Source: Pseudomonadota bacterium | GTDB taxonomy: Bacteria > Pseudomonadota > Alphaproteobacteria > Acetobacterales > Acetobacteraceae | Length of the DNA stretch: 5,017 nt | Direction of reading: 5' to 3' | Assembly: GCA_021808185.1 (NCBI GenBank) | Contig: JAKBCB010000319.1 | Coordinates: 1-5,017, forward strand | Shown: piece after piece, positions 4,517 to 5,017 of the stretch | Layout: each line of letters opens with the position of its first letter | Numbering within the stretch: position 1 is the first letter of the stretch | Translations under genes and position numbers: made by a program | The notes under the pieces: model-generated | What the model saw: the letters and a program-made list of their open reading frames with translations, nothing else | What the model was told of the DNA's origin: nothing | The model's database searches: none

Positions 4517-5017
4517 TCAGCGCTCCTCGGCCGGCAGGTCGATCCAGGACAGGTGGCCGCCCTTGCCCGCGCCGGTGTCGAGGAATACGGCCACCCCGCC
4601 CGCGGCGCCACGGCGCACATAGGGCCGCCCGTCCGAGGAGCGGCGGTCGTGCCCGCAATACACCGTGAAGCCGGCGGGCACGCGGTCCACCCAGCGCAGG
4701 CTGCGCTCGGGGAAGCCGTCCGGCTGGATGCGCCCGGTCGGCTCGCCATACAGCGCGCGCGCCATCACCCCCTCGGCGCGGCCGGTCGGCAGCGGCGGCG
4801 GGGTTTCCTCCAGCATCGCGGTATGGAAGCCGCCATGCACGAACACGCGCCGCCCGTGCCGCAGCCAGCCCGGCGCGCGGGCGATTTCCCGCGCCGCGCG
4901 CTCGCGCAGCGGGTCGTCGAGTTCGGCGAGGGTCGTGGCCAGCGCGCCGTCCACCCGCACCGGGCGGCCGGCGAGCGCGCGGGCGAGTTTGAAGTCGTGG
5001 TTGCCGAGCAGGAACAG
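4517..5017 (-). CDS. Metallophosphoesterase, calcineurin-like (N-terminus cut by window edge)
   Basis: The last 166 residues of a metallophosphoesterase entering from the right edge. LFLLGNHDFKLARAL (1-15 of the visible part) carries the GNHD metal-binding motif. FVHGGF (59-64) and YCGHD (120-124) supply the later metal-ligand histidines (H61, H123), and FLDTGAGKGGHLSWIDL (145-161) is the closing strand pair. The pattern GNHD-x-KL, ALYGEPTGR (88-96) and LDTGAGKGG resembles the symmetrical Ap4A-hydrolase/PrpE group and the phosphatase module of bacterial polynucleotide kinase-phosphatase (Pnkp). The protein ends right after this domain, with no ligase module. The first metal-binding motifs (DxHG, GDxxDRG) would lie outside the window. 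An internal GTG at 4960 is not the real start, because GNHD lies upstream of it. It is probably a cytoplasmic phosphatase or nucleotide hydrolase; the substrate is undetermined. The esterase gene starts 4 bases after its stop. Confidence 0.92.
   Translation of the reverse strand: MFLLGNHDFKLARALAGRPVRVDGALATTLAELDDPLRERAAREIARAPGWLRHGRRVFVHGGFHTAMLEETPPPLPTGRAEGVMARALYGEPTGRIQPDGFPERSLRWVDRVPAGFTVYCGHDRRSSDGRPYVRRGAAGGVAVFLDTGAGKGGHLSWIDLPAEER

Noticed and set aside
3748..4668. Long plus-strand open frame opposite the esterase
   Set aside because: Antisense to a protein with a signal peptide and complete catalytic triad; its own translation shows no recognisable domain.
4513..4749. N-terminal extension of the esterase back to 4749
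   Set aside because: The 79 extra residues are in the wrong frame of the metallophosphoesterase gene, lack family sequence, and would bury the signal peptide internally.
1..5017. Mobile element, CRISPR array, tRNA, toxin-antitoxin or defence system
   Set aside because: Read on both strands; no transposase, terminal inverted repeats, spaced direct repeats, tRNA-like structure or defence domain was seen.

Overview
The window is very GC-rich (roughly 70% by eye), densely packed, uses GTG and TTG starts as well as ATG, and has AGGAG-type ribosome binding sites. Together with the gene set (CYTH/CHAD protein, SixA-like phosphatase, PhzF-family isomerase, secreted LpqC-type esterase), this suggests a high-GC alphaproteobacterium, possibly of the Acetobacteraceae/Rhodospirillales. 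That placement is inference; there is no rRNA or other taxonomic marker in the window.

Left part, minus strand (1-1821): a two-gene unit. A SixA-like histidine phosphatase (TTG start at 1821) is followed 8 bases after its stop by a CHAD-domain protein (GTG start at 1288) that runs off the left edge. The CHAD protein has an N-terminal domain that looks like a CYTH triphosphatase whose catalytic residues have been lost. CHAD domains are known to bind polyphosphate and SixA enzymes hydrolyse phosphohistidine, so the pair points to phosphate or polyphosphate physiology.

Divergent spacer (1822-2032): this holds the only conspicuous non-coding structure, an AT-rich imperfect palindrome (1951-1970) containing a -10-like hexamer, then a perfect 9-bp stem-loop (1981-2002), then a strong Shine-Dalgarno (2021-2025). 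These lead into a 62-codon gene for a small exported protein of unknown function (2033-2221).

Centre, plus strand (2312-3657): a PhzF-family isomerase gene and a PaaI-like hotdog thioesterase gene, translationally coupled by a 4-base ATGA overlap. They are probably one operon for a small-molecule or acyl-CoA side pathway.

Right part, minus strand (3667-5017): the C-terminal part of a GNHD-type metallophosphoesterase (running in from the right edge), followed 4 bases after its stop by a secreted alpha/beta-hydrolase of the PHB-depolymerase/LpqC type. The esterase and thioesterase genes converge with only 9 bases between stop codons and no obvious terminator.

I see no tRNA, rRNA, CRISPR, insertion sequence, phage gene or defence system. 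The window reads as ordinary chromosome. The points most worth a second look are the eroded CYTH-CHAD/SixA pair and the structured leader of the small exported protein.
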